The position numbers and the translations under genes are program-made. Of a DNA stretch of 64,000 bases, positions 47,159 to 55,841 are shown piece after piece. The notes under the pieces are model-generated. The model was not told where the DNA came from. It saw only the letters and a program-made list of their open reading frames with translations, and did no database searches. Source of the DNA: Lactiplantibacillus brownii (GTDB lineage: Bacteria; Bacillota; Bacilli; Lactobacillales; Lactobacillaceae); NCBI RefSeq assembly GCF_031085375.1, contig NZ_JAVCWF010000001.1, positions 2,728,001 through 2,792,000 of the forward strand, in the 5' to 3' direction. The first letter of the stretch is position 1, and each line of letters begins with the position of its first letter.

Positions 47159-47809
47159 CTAAGCTTTACCAATAATCTTCATGCTGGCACTAACGCCTAA
47201 TCGTGAAGCACCGGCATCCAACATTGCTTGTGCTTCTTCAGCAGAGTGAATGCCACCGGAAGCCTTGACCTTAATTCGATCACCAACTGCAGCCTTCATC
47301 AATTCAACATCATGCACCGCAGCACCGCGTGTCGAAAATCCAGTCGAGGTTTTAACGAAATCAGCACCTGCATCGGCAACAACTTTACTTGCCTGACTAA
47401 TCTCAGCATCGGTTAATAATGCCGTTTCAATAATTACCTTAACGAGTTTGCCAGCCTGATGGCCAGTTTCAACGACTGCTTCGATATCCTTTTGAACAAT
47501 TGCTAGATGGCCGGATTTAAACTCACCAATATTCATCACCATATCGAGTTCATCAACGCCGTCATGAATCGCTTGTTCGCTTTCAGCAACTTTAATGGCG
47601 GTCGTATTAGCTCCTAAGGGAAAACCAATGACACAAGCCGTCTTCACATCTGAGCCAGCAAGTTGCGTATGTACGTGGTGGACCCAGTAAGGATTGACCA
47701 TTACTGAGCAGAAATGATTCGCTAAAGCTTCTTGGGTGACGCGATTGATTTGAGCTTCAGTCGCCTCCGGATTTAGTAACGTATGATCGAGATAATGATT
47801 TAATGACAT
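47159..47809 (-). CDS. deoC: Deoxyribose-phosphate aldolase
   Basis: Splits 2-deoxyribose 5-phosphate into glyceraldehyde 3-phosphate and acetaldehyde. The 216-residue TIM-barrel enzyme has VIGFPLGANTTAIK, the Schiff-base Lys in DFVKTSTGFSTRGA (near 150) and the second active-site Lys in IKVKASGGIHSAEEA (near 180). First gene of the deo operon, divergent from its regulator. A clear promoter (TTTACA, 17 bases, TATGAT) lies in the intergenic region. Confidence 0.94.
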   Translation of the reverse strand: MSLNHYLDHTLLNPEATEAQINRVTQEALANHFCSVMVNPYWVHHVHTQLAGSDVKTACVIGFPLGANTTAIKVAESEQAIHDGVDELDMVMNIGEFKSGHLAIVQKDIEAVVETGHQAGKLVKVIIETALLTDAEISQASKVVADAGADFVKTSTGFSTRGAAVHDVELMKAAVGDRIKVKASGGIHSAEEAQAMLDAGASRLGVSASMKIIGKA

Positions 47810-47842
47810 GTTTTTGAAACCCCTTTCTTTTTCAACAAAATC

Positions 47843-47871
47843 ATCATATCAGGGAATTGAACATTTGTAAA
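47843..47871 (-). promoter_or_regulatory. deoC promoter
   Basis: TTTACA (complement of 47866-47871), 17-base spacer, TATGAT (complement of 47843-47848). A TGAACAT half-site lies inside the spacer. Confidence 0.8.
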
Positions 47872-47894
47872 GTACTATCTTGAAAATATGTTCA
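47858..47894. promoter_or_regulatory. Candidate DeoR operator
   Basis: TGAACAT and ATGTTCA, exact inverted repeats 23 bases apart, cover the deoC promoter spacer and the -35 area of the regulator gene (TATAAT at 47910-47915). Confidence 0.5.
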
Positions 47895-47944
47895 TGTCAG
47901 TTAATGTGCTATAATGACGCTATTAATAACAATGGAGTTTGCCA

Positions 47945-48883
47945 ATGGATAATCAAGATAAAATCAAAACCGCGCTAAAAGTTTGCCATTTATACTATGA
48001 AGACGGCCTTAGCCAAGGTGAAATTGCCGCGAAACTTTTAATTTCACGACCAACTATTTCACGATTACTACAGTTTGCACGTGACCAAGGGTTGCTCAAA
48101 ATTGAAATCATGGACCCGCTAAAAGATTTAGATGTCCTAGCAAAACAGCTTGAAAATAAGTATCACCTCAAAAAAGTTATTCTTATTTTTGATGCCACCA
48201 ATGATCTCGAAGCAATCAATCCCAAAATTGGCGCTGCCGCCGCTGATTACTTAGATACCATTGTCAAAGATCAAGACAGTATCGGCATTAGTTGGGGGGA
48301 AACGCTTGAAAGTGTGGCGAACCACTTACATCCTAGCAAGGCCAATAATGTGTCGGTCGTGCAACTCAAAGGGAGCGTTTCTGGGAGTGAAATGAATAAC
48401 TTTGCTAACGATATCATCAATAAATTTAGTAATGCGTTCAAAACCGATGCCATCAACCTACCTTTGCCGGTAATTTTTGATAATGCCACCACCAAAAAAG
48501 TCGTCATGCAAGATCGGTTTATTAAGGCCATTATTCAAGCTGGGATTAAAGCTAACATCGCTTTATTTACTAGTGGCACAGTCCGTGATGATGCGATGCT
48601 TTTTAATTTGGGTTATCTGACTCAAGCTGAAATTAGTCGGTTGCAATCACAAGCTGTCGGTGATGTTGTTTCACGATTCATCACTGCAACCGGGGAAATA
48701 GCTAATACCGATATCGACGATCGAACGGTCGGAATCCCATTGAGCGCCTTACGCGACAAGGAATATTCAATCTTAATTTCGGGATCGAGTCGCAAAGTGG
48801 CGTCAATCCGAGGGGCATTACTTGGGGGCTACGCTAATGTACTAATTACTGACTCACAAACCGCCGCTGCCCTGCTGGATTAG
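47945..48883 (+). CDS. deoR: SorC/DeoR-type sugar-binding transcriptional regulator
   Basis: A 312-residue regulator: N-terminal helix-turn-helix (residues 10-55, YYEDGLSQGEIAAKLLISRPTISRLLQ) and C-terminal sugar-phosphate-binding domain of the SorC family (SIGISWGETLESVANHL; LSALRDKEYSILISGSSRKVASIRGALLGGYANVLITD). B. subtilis DeoR is of this kind and responds to deoxyribose 5-phosphate. Divergent to deoC, so it most likely represses the operon. ATG at 47945 (MDNQDK) with GGAG seven bases before it is preferred over TTG at 47939. Confidence 0.87.
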   Translation: MDNQDKIKTALKVCHLYYEDGLSQGEIAAKLLISRPTISRLLQFARDQGLLKIEIMDPLKDLDVLAKQLENKYHLKKVILIFDATNDLEAINPKIGAAAADYLDTIVKDQDSIGISWGETLESVANHLHPSKANNVSVVQLKGSVSGSEMNNFANDIINKFSNAFKTDAINLPLPVIFDNATTKKVVMQDRFIKAIIQAGIKANIALFTSGTVRDDAMLFNLGYLTQAEISRLQSQAVGDVVSRFITATGEIANTDIDDRTVGIPLSALRDKEYSILISGSSRKVASIRGALLGGYANVLITDSQTAAALLD

Positions 48884-48919
48884 AATTTAAGTCACTATAG
48901 CTAACACTCAGACAACAAA

Positions 48920-48971
48920 AAAAGGATCTAGCTTAACACCCCACAATCGGGCAGTTAAGCTAGATCCTTTT
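48920..48971. terminator. Bidirectional terminator
   Basis: A perfect 18-bp stem, AAAAGGATCTAGCTTAAC with its complement, between convergent genes. Confidence 0.95.
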
Positions 48972-48979
48972 AATTTTAA

Positions 48980-49303
48980 CTAACCTTCACCAACCACTAC
49001 TTCAACTTGTCCCCGTTTCGGCACAAAGTTAATGTCGTAGATTGGTTCACGTAAGACTTTTTCGTACTCATCCAGTACGTCTGACGGCAATGGTGTATGC
49101 GTCGATAACGCCAGCAGGAGATCATCCACTGAATAAATCTCTGCCATATTCACGAATAGCCGCATGTTGCTGACAACATCATTGAGCAGCTCTGTTAAAA
49201 CTGCATTGGGCTTGCCGTTGCCATCCGTGACAACGACTTGATTACTGTCGATTTCCTGATGATCTATCTTAGTTAACTTAACAATATCAAACACATTCAA
49301 CAA
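48980..49303 (-). CDS. Conserved hypothetical protein, 107 residues
   Basis: Not recognised with confidence. A soluble, acidic protein with mixed alpha/beta character (IVKLTKIDHQEIDSNQVVVTDGNGKPNAVLTELLNDVV, then DLLLALSTHTPLPSDVLDEYEKVL) and a C-terminal beta-strand pair (YDINFVPKRGQVEVVVGEG). No signal peptide or membrane span. The start is TTG at 49303 with GGAGG nine bases upstream. It stands alone before a strong shared terminator. Confidence 0.68.
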   Translation of the reverse strand: MLNVFDIVKLTKIDHQEIDSNQVVVTDGNGKPNAVLTELLNDVVSNMRLFVNMAEIYSVDDLLLALSTHTPLPSDVLDEYEKVLREPIYDINFVPKRGQVEVVVGEG

Positions 49304-49399
49304 GTTCTTCGCCCTCCGTCATCTTTAACCGTTTTTAACACGAGTCATTAGTTTGCTAATAGTTTACCACAATCTCAAACCCTTGCGGCAATCAACTGC

Positions 49400-50512
49400 T
49401 CACTTTGCTTCAGCACTATGATACCGATCCCAAATCTTGGTTTGGACTTTCGGCATCGGTAATTGGCTTAACGCTTCCTCGTTGACACTTTTACCGGCAA
49501 AGAAGGCTAAATCAGCTGGTGCAACTTGGCCTGATAATAACTGAATCGTCCACTTTTGATGCGTGAAGGTATGCGTCACCGGTCGAACAGCCAGTGGTTC
49601 AGCGGTCAAAGTAAGCTGATACTCTCGCTTGAAATACGCAATCACTGCTGTGACTAATTCAGCTGAGGGAACAGTTTCAGTTGGCAAGTCTAAGTCCGCC
49701 AATTTAATCAATGGCACCGTCCATAAATTGGCCAACATGCCCTGACTACCACGTTGCGTCATCAACCAATCAGGCCCCATTTTCGTAACTACCGCAACAT
49801 AATCAATCGGTTGTGGCCGTGGTTTCTTTGTTCGGACCGGATAATCTAACTCCTTGCCATCCAAATAAGCCTGATTAAACACTTTAACCGGTGAATGTTC
49901 GGTATCCGGTTGTCGGGCTGTCATATAGCTCGCCCCTAAATCCATAATGGCTTGATTAAAATCCCCCGGTCGATCATGTGGCATAATTCTGCTGATTACC
50001 CGTTCAAAAAGTTGCCGCGTACCGGGTTTGGTGATGTCGGCATCAATTTCTAACAAGCGACTAAACACGCGATAGGCGTTGCCATCAACGGCCGGTACGG
50101 GTTCATTGAACGCAATACTAGCAATCGCACCCGCGGTATACGGTCCAATCCCAATCAACTCAGTCAATGCGGCGGCAGTTTGCGGCCACTGACCCTCGTA
50201 ATCGGCCAATAACTGCCGCGCACAGCGTTGCATGTTACGAACCCGAGAGTAATACCCTAAGCCTTCCCACGCCTTTAACAACCGTTCCTCAGGCGCCTCA
50301 GCTAAGGCTGTAACCGTTGGAAACCAAGCCATGAAGCGTTCATAATATGGGATAACCGTTTGAACTTGCGTTTGTTGTAGCATGATTTCTGAGACCCACA
50401 CATGATATGGCTCCTGATCACGACGCCACGGCAAATCACGGCCAGCAGTATCATACCAAGTTAATAAGGTCGTTTGAAACGCCTTAATAGTGGTTGGTGA
50501 CCACTCGATCAT
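49400..50512 (-). CDS. mutY: A/G-specific adenine glycosylase, lacking the iron-sulfur cluster
   Basis: Removes adenine paired with 8-oxoguanine. Seen: LPWRR..PYHVWVSEIMLQQTQV (catalytic Glu, near 42), the HhH LIGIGPYTAGAIASIAF and catalytic Asp in PAVDGNAYRVFSR (near 140), and a C-terminal NUDIX-like 8-oxoG-recognition domain (KMGPDWLMTQRGSQGMLANLWTVPL). The four Cys of the usual [4Fe-4S] loop after residue 190 are absent (GASYMTARQPDTEHSPVK); only one Cys exists in the protein. Cluster-free MutY is known from lactobacilli. ATG at 50512 fits GGAGG with a seven-base gap; an ATG at 50518 and a TTG-type start further up are also in frame. Confidence 0.92.
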   Translation of the reverse strand: MIEWSPTTIKAFQTTLLTWYDTAGRDLPWRRDQEPYHVWVSEIMLQQTQVQTVIPYYERFMAWFPTVTALAEAPEERLLKAWEGLGYYSRVRNMQRCARQLLADYEGQWPQTAAALTELIGIGPYTAGAIASIAFNEPVPAVDGNAYRVFSRLLEIDADITKPGTRQLFERVISRIMPHDRPGDFNQAIMDLGASYMTARQPDTEHSPVKVFNQAYLDGKELDYPVRTKKPRPQPIDYVAVVTKMGPDWLMTQRGSQGMLANLWTVPLIKLADLDLPTETVPSAELVTAVIAYFKREYQLTLTAEPLAVRPVTHTFTHQKWTIQLLSGQVAPADLAFFAGKSVNEEALSQLPMPKVQTKIWDRYHSAEAK

Positions 50513-50545
50513 GTCCATTCCTCCTTTATCCATTTTCGAAAAAAA

Positions 50546-50577
50546 CGAGCCCGGGGGTTAGCCCAGACTCGTGACTT
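50546..50577 (-). terminator. Terminator upstream of mutY
   Basis: ACGAGTCTGGG folds on CCGGGCTCGT, followed by seven T on the minus strand; it ends the 50588-51499 transcript. Confidence 0.88.
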
Positions 50578-50587
50578 CATAAGTAAA

Positions 50588-50956
50588 TTAATCTAACCGA
50601 TCAGCTAGATCGACTAACGTTTTCTCATAATGATCCGTCACACTGGCATCCTGAAAATCAGCATTAAAGACTGCTAATGTCATATATTCGGGATACTTGA
50701 CGATGACCGTTGCTAAACGATCATTGGATTGCGGATACTTCTGATCCTCGTTATTTAAAATATCTAAGCTTGCTTGATAACAAACGTTTGCCAAAAACAA
50801 ATAATCGACAAAATAGTTAAAACCTAATTGATTTTTCAATTTAAAATGCGCGTCAGCATCGACCGTTTCCTTAATATTCGTTAAATACTTGGTTACGATT
50901 TCTTGATATTGACGCAACAACTCTTGTTTGGCCGCCGTATGTGTTTCGGTTGTCAT
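50588..50956 (-). CDS. Hypothetical protein, 122 residues, helical
   Basis: Not recognised. A soluble, acidic, mostly helical protein (KQELLRQYQEIVTKYLTNIKETVD; FNYFVDYLFLANVCYQASLDIL; a closing DHYEKTLVDLADRLD). It lies 33 bases downstream of the Imm5-like gene on the same strand, with its own GGTGGGGA ribosome site, and before a terminator, so the two may be co-transcribed. Confidence 0.65.
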   Translation of the reverse strand: MTTETHTAAKQELLRQYQEIVTKYLTNIKETVDADAHFKLKNQLGFNYFVDYLFLANVCYQASLDILNNEDQKYPQSNDRLATVIVKYPEYMTLAVFNADFQDASVTDHYEKTLVDLADRLD

Positions 50957-50989
50957 AAATATTCCCCACCTAACTTCACTCTGTGAGAA

Positions 50990-51499
50990 TTATAACATAT
51001 GCCGTAACCCCAAATTAATGTTCTGAGCCAAACCAGCCAATTGTTGATATTGCCATTGACGTTCCGCTGTCACGGCTGCCGGATCATTCGGCTGCGTTAA
51101 ATTAACTAACTTAATGCCTTGATCCGCCGCCCGTAAAGCATTTTCATCGACATACGCTGAAGCAATTGCCCAGCTGATACATTCCAAGGCAGCCGCACCA
51201 ATCGAGCTCGTGCTATCCGCAATCATTGCTTCGACTTTGGCACTAGCCTGTCGAACTTGATAGACACTAGCTAAATTGACCTGCCATAATTCATTAGCGT
51301 CGATCGCCAACCGTAAACGGCGATCGCGCTGCTGATTGTCATCGACATACTGCATCGCTTTTTTCGCGATAATCAACGCCCATTTGGCGAGTTGTTGTTG
51401 TGAGAGTTCACCAGTTAACCCTTCGATTTGGGACCGTATTCCAGGGTCATCGTCAATCGATATCTTAGGGTGACTCGGTCTAAAACCTTCCGTCATCAC
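50990..51499 (-). CDS. Imm5-like putative immunity protein
   Basis: A 169-residue alpha-helical protein that resembles the Imm-5 group of immunity proteins: QLAKWALIIAKKAMQYVDD, RDRRLRLAIDANELWQVN, and the Ala-rich AALECISWAIASAYVDENALRAADQGIKLV with the typical helical repeats. Imm5 proteins are encoded near polymorphic toxins, but many lactobacilli keep them as orphans; no toxin gene is seen here. It begins seven bases from the MFS stop codon, so it is in the same transcript as the exporter above it. Confidence 0.6.
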   Translation of the reverse strand: MMTEGFRPSHPKISIDDDPGIRSQIEGLTGELSQQQLAKWALIIAKKAMQYVDDNQQRDRRLRLAIDANELWQVNLASVYQVRQASAKVEAMIADSTSSIGAAALECISWAIASAYVDENALRAADQGIKLVNLTQPNDPAAVTAERQWQYQQLAGLAQNINLGLRHML

Positions 51500-51505
51500 G
51501 CATTC

Positions 51506-52888
51506 CTACTTTCTGCTAATCCTACGACTGTTCCAAATACTGAATAAGGCAATGGCGGCGAAAATGGCTAATAACCAATAATCGACGCTTGCCCCACTGG
51601 CAGTGGTCACTGCGGTTTTCTCCGGCAACAATTGGAACGACCCCACTACGGCCGCCAAGACACCCGTTCCTAATGAACCAGCATATTGTTGTGATAAATT
51701 GAATGCCGCATTGATATCCGCTTTTTGCTGCATGCTGACCTGCTTGCTGGCATTCGTAATCGTGTTCCCAAACGCAAAGGAAAAACCGACCCGCATGATC
51801 ACGAAGAACACACAGATTAACCCTACCGTTAAGAACTCATGACTAACTACGAAAGCTATGCAACCAATCAGCATGGCCGTGACCCCACCTAATATCGGTC
51901 GGTACGCGCCATCTCGATCCATGATTCGTCCAGCTAATGGCGCCAAACAGGCCCCTAATAAGGCGCCTGGCAACAACATTAGTCCGGCAATAAATGACCC
52001 TTTACCCAAAACCAACTGGGCCACATTTGGTAAGATGAACGAACTACCGATATTAATGAATTGTAACAGAAAATAGGCCAATAAGTGCCAATCTACAATC
52101 AAATTACGAAAAATTTTTAAATCTAAGATATGAATGCTGGATTTGCGGTTGTAAATAACCAATGCAATGACCAAAAAAAGACCCGCTAATAAGAACAACC
52201 AAAATTTGGCACTCATAAATCCTGTTTTGCCAGCTTGATTAAACGCGAAGTCAATCACAATCAAGAAGGCCGAAAATAACACAAAGCCTACCCAGTCAAA
52301 ACGATCTTGTGGTTCGCGGGCCGGCAAGTCTAAATGCCGAACACCGATAAAGAAGACCACCACCACGAGCGGCAATAACCACCAGAAAATTTCACGCCAA
52401 GAAAAGCTAGCCGTTAACCAGCCCCCATAACTCGGGCCTAGTGCTGGCGCTAAGGCAATAATCATCGCTGCCATACCGTTATACGTCCCAGTTTTTTCAC
52501 GTGGAATCTGCGTCAAAATAATATGGAACATCAATGGCGTTGAAATGCCAGTCGCCAACGCTTGAATCACCCGTGCCCCCATTAATACCGGAAAATCCGG
52601 TGCTAAGGCTGCGACCACCGACCCCAGTGTGAAACAACCGATCGCAAATAAAAAGAGCTGCTTTGCCGGATAGCGTTTCAATAGGTGCGCTGAGGCGATC
52701 ATCATCATGGTCACCACGAGCAAATACCCCGTCGTCAGCCACTGCACAGTATCCAAACTGACATGCATGGTTTTCATTAGTGTTGGAAAAGTCACATTCA
52801 TGGAAGTTTCTACTAAGATTCCCATGAAACTTAGCAGCCCGGCTGCCACGATACTATATTTAATATTTTTTGATACTTTTTGAGTCAC
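51506..52888 (-). CDS. MFS drug exporter, DHA2 family (second copy)
   Basis: A 460-residue, 14-span transporter. MNVTFPTLMKTMHVSLDTVQWLTTGYLLVVTMMMIASAHLLKRY (near 28) and the motif-C-like ALAPALGPSYGGWLTASFSWREIF (near 145) are typical of EmrB/QacA-like exporters. It is only distantly similar to the exporter at 12478-13890. Cotranscribed with the Imm5-like and the 122-residue genes downstream. The annotated ATG at 52888 has GGAAG in front. Confidence 0.86.
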   Translation of the reverse strand: MTQKVSKNIKYSIVAAGLLSFMGILVETSMNVTFPTLMKTMHVSLDTVQWLTTGYLLVVTMMMIASAHLLKRYPAKQLFLFAIGCFTLGSVVAALAPDFPVLMGARVIQALATGISTPLMFHIILTQIPREKTGTYNGMAAMIIALAPALGPSYGGWLTASFSWREIFWWLLPLVVVVFFIGVRHLDLPAREPQDRFDWVGFVLFSAFLIVIDFAFNQAGKTGFMSAKFWLFLLAGLFLVIALVIYNRKSSIHILDLKIFRNLIVDWHLLAYFLLQFINIGSSFILPNVAQLVLGKGSFIAGLMLLPGALLGACLAPLAGRIMDRDGAYRPILGGVTAMLIGCIAFVVSHEFLTVGLICVFFVIMRVGFSFAFGNTITNASKQVSMQQKADINAAFNLSQQYAGSLGTGVLAAVVGSFQLLPEKTAVTTASGASVDYWLLAIFAAIALFSIWNSRRISRK

Positions 52889-53026
52889 AATCTGCTTCCT
52901 TCCGTGCCTAGTGCTTGAAAACCACTGTTGACACTTATGTACACCCTTTATTCTAACAAAAGATTACGGCTATTTAACCACGTGTTGATTCTTAGCGCAC
53001 CGTAGCCCGTTAAATAGCTCATTAAT

Positions 53027-53465
53027 TGTCCGTCTCCGTGGACCAGCACGTTTGCTGTGAGGCAGACCTGCAGCCAAGAAGCGGTCTGCAGGGCGCTTTC
53101 AAGCCGCAACCCACGTCTTAAAAGTCGGCCAGACACTAACCTGGGTAAAGTCCACCCAGGTTAGTGTCTCGACACGGCAAACGAACTGGTCAACTCCGAC
53201 GTTAAATAGCGATTGTGATTCAGGCAATAGTAAAGTCAGAATCTGACAAAAAGCCAATTAATATTAGGCTCACTATTTAGCGCAGGGCGGGCTGGATGAT
53301 GCTCAGTGGTGAAATTTCTCTTTGCTGGTGAACTTCCAGCTTAGAGAAAGCCCGGCTTGTGAGACCGCTTTTTGGCTCACAAACGTGGCCACCACGTTCC
53401 AGCATCAGTCCAGACCAACCGGAACGGTAAGCTAAACTGATACTTATAAATATGATAGCTGCGAA
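53027..53465 (+). repeat. Family-A nested palindromic repeat (copy 3, longest first arm)
   Basis: Same order as copy 1: CCGTCTCCGTGGACCAGCACG...GCTGTGAGGC paired with CACGGCAAACGAACTGGTC, a bridge, and the second palindrome ending GACCAACCGGAACGG. It holds an added segment at 53065-53130 (GCAGACC...GGTCTGC and others) and a perfect hairpin AGACACTAACCTGGGT/ACCCAGGTTAGTGTCT at 53131-53169. Confidence 0.9.
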
Positions 53466-53503
53466 GCACTAATCTCACACTTTTATCACAGCTACCGGCC
53501 ATG

Positions 53504-53547
53504 AAAAAAAGACGGTGCCCCAAGTCTAACAACTCGGACCACCGTCT
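53504..53547 (-). terminator. Terminator after hsp20
   Basis: AAGACGGTG and CACCGTCTT pair, then seven T on the minus strand. Confidence 0.9.
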
Positions 53548-53557
53548 TAAACAATTT

Positions 53558-54001
53558 TTATTGAATTTCAATGTGATGCGTATCAGCCGCAGCCTTCTTT
53601 GGCAAAATCAACTTCAACACACCATCTTCATAATGAGCTTCAATCTTCGAAGCATCAACATCTGGTAGTGCGTATTGGCGACCAAAGCGACCCGTCCGAC
53701 GTTCGCTGGCAATCATATTACCATCTTTATCGCTGTCATCGCTGATGCTATCGCGCTTAACCGCAATAGATAGATTGCCGTCACGATACTTCAAAGCAAT
53801 GTCGTCCTTCTTAATTCCAGGAACATCGACGTGCATCTCATACTGTTCATCATTTTCTTTGATATCAGTTTTCAATACCGCGCTGTTACCAAAGTTACCT
53901 GAAAACGACCGTTCCAATCCATTTACTAAATCGTCCATTTTTGTTAAATCATTAAATCGATCAAATAAATCATTGTGCCAATTCATCATATCGTTAGCCA
54001 T
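53558..54001 (-). CDS. hsp20: Small heat-shock protein, Hsp20/alpha-crystallin family
   Basis: A 147-residue ATP-independent chaperone that holds unfolding proteins. The alpha-crystallin domain (about 42-140) has DIKENDEQYEMHVDVPGIKKDDIALKYRDGNLSIAVKR and the DGVLKLILPKK motif (G-x-L), followed by the C-terminal HHIEIQ anchor. ATG at 54001 follows AAGGGTG. A CIRCE element in its upstream region makes it part of the HrcA regulon. Confidence 0.94.
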   Translation of the reverse strand: MANDMMNWHNDLFDRFNDLTKMDDLVNGLERSFSGNFGNSAVLKTDIKENDEQYEMHVDVPGIKKDDIALKYRDGNLSIAVKRDSISDDSDKDGNMIASERRTGRFGRQYALPDVDASKIEAHYEDGVLKLILPKKAAADTHHIEIQ

Positions 54002-54068
54002 ATCTAAATCACCCTTTCAACTTGATTACAATTTCTATCCTAAACATTTGAGTCATGAATGCAAGCAT

Positions 54069-54095
54069 TTAGCACTCAATGTAAGTGAGTGCTAA
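54069..54095. promoter_or_regulatory. CIRCE element (HrcA operator)
   Basis: TTAGCACTC, nine bases, GAGTGCTAA: an exact consensus match, 68 bases before hsp20. Confidence 0.96.
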
Positions 54096-54102
54096 ATTCA
54101 AC

Positions 54103-54441
54103 TTATTCCACTTGATAGGTACTCATGTCGACCGGAATAATTCGAACCACTTTATGCGGCGTAATCGTTATATTTTTAGTAGAACTTTGCCGCGGCCAGT
54201 GCGACTGTGGTCGATCCGCCAATTCAAGGCCAACCAACATCCGAATCCGATCCAAAATATCGGGCACGGCATACGCGTTGTTCCCTTGATTAAACGATGT
54301 CTGCAACATATTAATCTCAACTTGTAAGTGTTGATCATGATAACTGAACGTGACTGGCACATACACCAAGTCGGCGGTTGCGTTCGTTTCTTGTGCCAAA
54401 GTCTGATCCAGCGTGGCAATAAAGGCTGTGAATTTATCCAT
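54103..54441 (-). CDS. Hypothetical protein, 112 residues
   Basis: Not recognised. A soluble protein starting MDKFTAFIATLDQTLAQE, with an alternating beta-rich centre (LVYVPVTFSYHDQHLQVEINMLQ), a helix (VPDILDRIRMLVGLELADRP) and a closing strand (TPHKVVRIIPVDMSTYQVE). ATG at 54441 has GGGGGTGG five bases before it; the frame's earlier start at 54456 overlaps that ribosome site. It ends eight bases from the CIRCE element of hsp20. Confidence 0.65.
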   Translation of the reverse strand: MDKFTAFIATLDQTLAQETNATADLVYVPVTFSYHDQHLQVEINMLQTSFNQGNNAYAVPDILDRIRMLVGLELADRPQSHWPRQSSTKNITITPHKVVRIIPVDMSTYQVE

Positions 54442-54624
54442 GCAAGCCACCCCCATCCATTGCTAATATTATACAGCGACCACCACAGAACAACCATCTT
54501 AATGCTGAAAAATAACGCCTTACGGTCAAAATGATTCATTTGCAGGCATTGCAACTTATTGTTCCAGCGTCCAATCAAGCCAGCTAAAATGATTAACGCT
54601 ACTTTTTACTCAATTTATGACAAA

Positions 54625-54663
54625 AAAATAGATCAACCGCCGATTAGGGTCGTTGATCTATCT
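54625..54663 (-). terminator. Terminator of the 47-residue protein gene
   Basis: ATAGATCAAC pairs with GTTGATCTAT, followed by seven T on the minus strand. Confidence 0.9.
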
Positions 54664-54682
54664 TCGTGATGAACGTCAGAAA

Positions 54683-54826
54683 TTAGTTATTAGATAATTT
54701 CTTAGCATCTTCATCGATCGTTTCGAAACCGGAAACGCCGTTCTTCTTCTTTGGATGCTTTGCACGTTCTTCTTCAGCTTTTTGAATCATAGCCTTTTTT
54801 TGTTCTTTGCTAAGCTTTTGTGCCAT
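54683..54826 (-). CDS. Small basic protein, 47 residues
   Basis: A short gene with all the signs of expression: AGAGG ribosome site, ATG, 47 codons and an intrinsic terminator. The product is highly charged and helical (MAQKLSKEQKKAMIQKAEEE, then a KHPKKKNG turn and a GFETIDEDAKKLSNN tail). No cysteine or hydrophobic segment. I do not recognise a named family; small proteins of this build are common in lactobacilli. Confidence 0.7.
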   Translation of the reverse strand: MAQKLSKEQKKAMIQKAEEERAKHPKKKNGVSGFETIDEDAKKLSNN

Positions 54827-54990
54827 GAGACTCGCCTCTTTCTTTTGGTAAACGGATTCATCATCCGCTACAAGACCATTATAGTGCTATTTGTCAAAAG
54901 TGTCACAGATATGCCCGAAAAGATTTAAAACCTTCTACTTGCATTCTGTAATTATAAGATTTACAGTTGAATTATTCAGGAGGGGATATC

Positions 54991-55629
54991 ATGACAAAAG
55001 TACTAATTCTCGGGGCTGCGGGCCAAATTGCGCGCTTAGCTGAACAACAATTTCTTGCAGATTCCCAAGTAGAACTCACACTTTACTTACGAAATTCACA
55101 ACGAGTTGCCGACTTGAAATCGGACCAGGTTCAGATCATCGACGGCGATACAACCGATGCTGCTAAGCTGACCAAAGCCATGCAAGGCCAAGATGTCGTA
55201 TACGCTAACTTAGCTGGTCAAAATATCAAAGTTCAAGCAGAGACCGTTTTGAAAGCGATGCACACTGCTGGTTTGAAACGACTCATCTGGATCTCCACCT
55301 TGGGCATCTATGATGAAGTACCAGGTAAATTTGGCGAATGGAACAATGCCACTTTGGGGAGTTATTTAACCCGCTATTACAGTGCTGCGGAAGTTCTAGA
55401 AAATTCTGACTTGGACTACACCATTATTCGCCCAGCTTGGCTAACGAATAAAGATGAAATCGATTATGAAACGACCAGTCGTCATGACGCCTTTAAAGGC
55501 ACCGAAGTTTCTCGGAAGAGTATTGCTGCGCTAGTCGTTAAGCTTGCCAAAAATCCAAGTGAATCAGTACGTGACTCACTTGGTGTTAACAAACCTAATA
55601 CCGATGGCGATAAACCTGCTTGGTATTAA
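54991..55629 (+). CDS. NAD(P)-binding Rossmann protein (SDR/NmrA-like)
   Basis: A 212-residue protein with an N-terminal dinucleotide-binding motif GAAGQIARLAEQQFL, DGDTTDAAKLTKAMQGQDVVYANLAG, and WISTLGIYDEVPG followed by RPAWLTNKDEIDY, as in atypical short-chain dehydrogenases of the NAD(P)H-binding (NmrA/flavin-reductase-like) group. It has a Tyr near 126 but no clear YxxxK, so it may sense or reduce a quinone-like compound. ATG at 54991 has CAGGAGGGG in front; the frame opens earlier at 54967. Confidence 0.82.
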   Translation: MTKVLILGAAGQIARLAEQQFLADSQVELTLYLRNSQRVADLKSDQVQIIDGDTTDAAKLTKAMQGQDVVYANLAGQNIKVQAETVLKAMHTAGLKRLIWISTLGIYDEVPGKFGEWNNATLGSYLTRYYSAAEVLENSDLDYTIIRPAWLTNKDEIDYETTSRHDAFKGTEVSRKSIAALVVKLAKNPSESVRDSLGVNKPNTDGDKPAWY

Positions 55630-55645
55630 TAAATTTATAACATGG

Positions 55646-55692
55646 TTAAAAATAAGCCGCTGTATTTCAGACGAAATACCGGCTTATTTTTT
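55646..55692 (+). terminator. Terminator
   Basis: AAAATAAGCCG...TATTTC pairs with GAAATA...CGGCTTATTTT, then T-rich sequence. Confidence 0.9.
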
Positions 55693-55841
55693 AATTTATT
55701 TTTCATTTTTGACCTGATAAAATCAACGTTTTGAAATTCTGGACCTTTCAAGTTGACGGCTTGAAAATGAGGTGTTAAATTGTAGACTCGTTTTGAAAAA
55801 ATCTTGGATTTTCTGATCCATTTTTCAAGGAGGCACCACCT

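Noticed and set aside
50990..51499. A toxin-immunity module around the Imm5-like gene.
   Set aside because: No toxin, secretion or LXG/polymorphic toxin gene is seen nearby; kept only as an orphan immunity-like protein.
54168..54578. A 136-codon minus frame overlapping the 112-residue hypothetical gene.
   Set aside because: No ribosome site, and it overlaps a better-supported gene in another frame.
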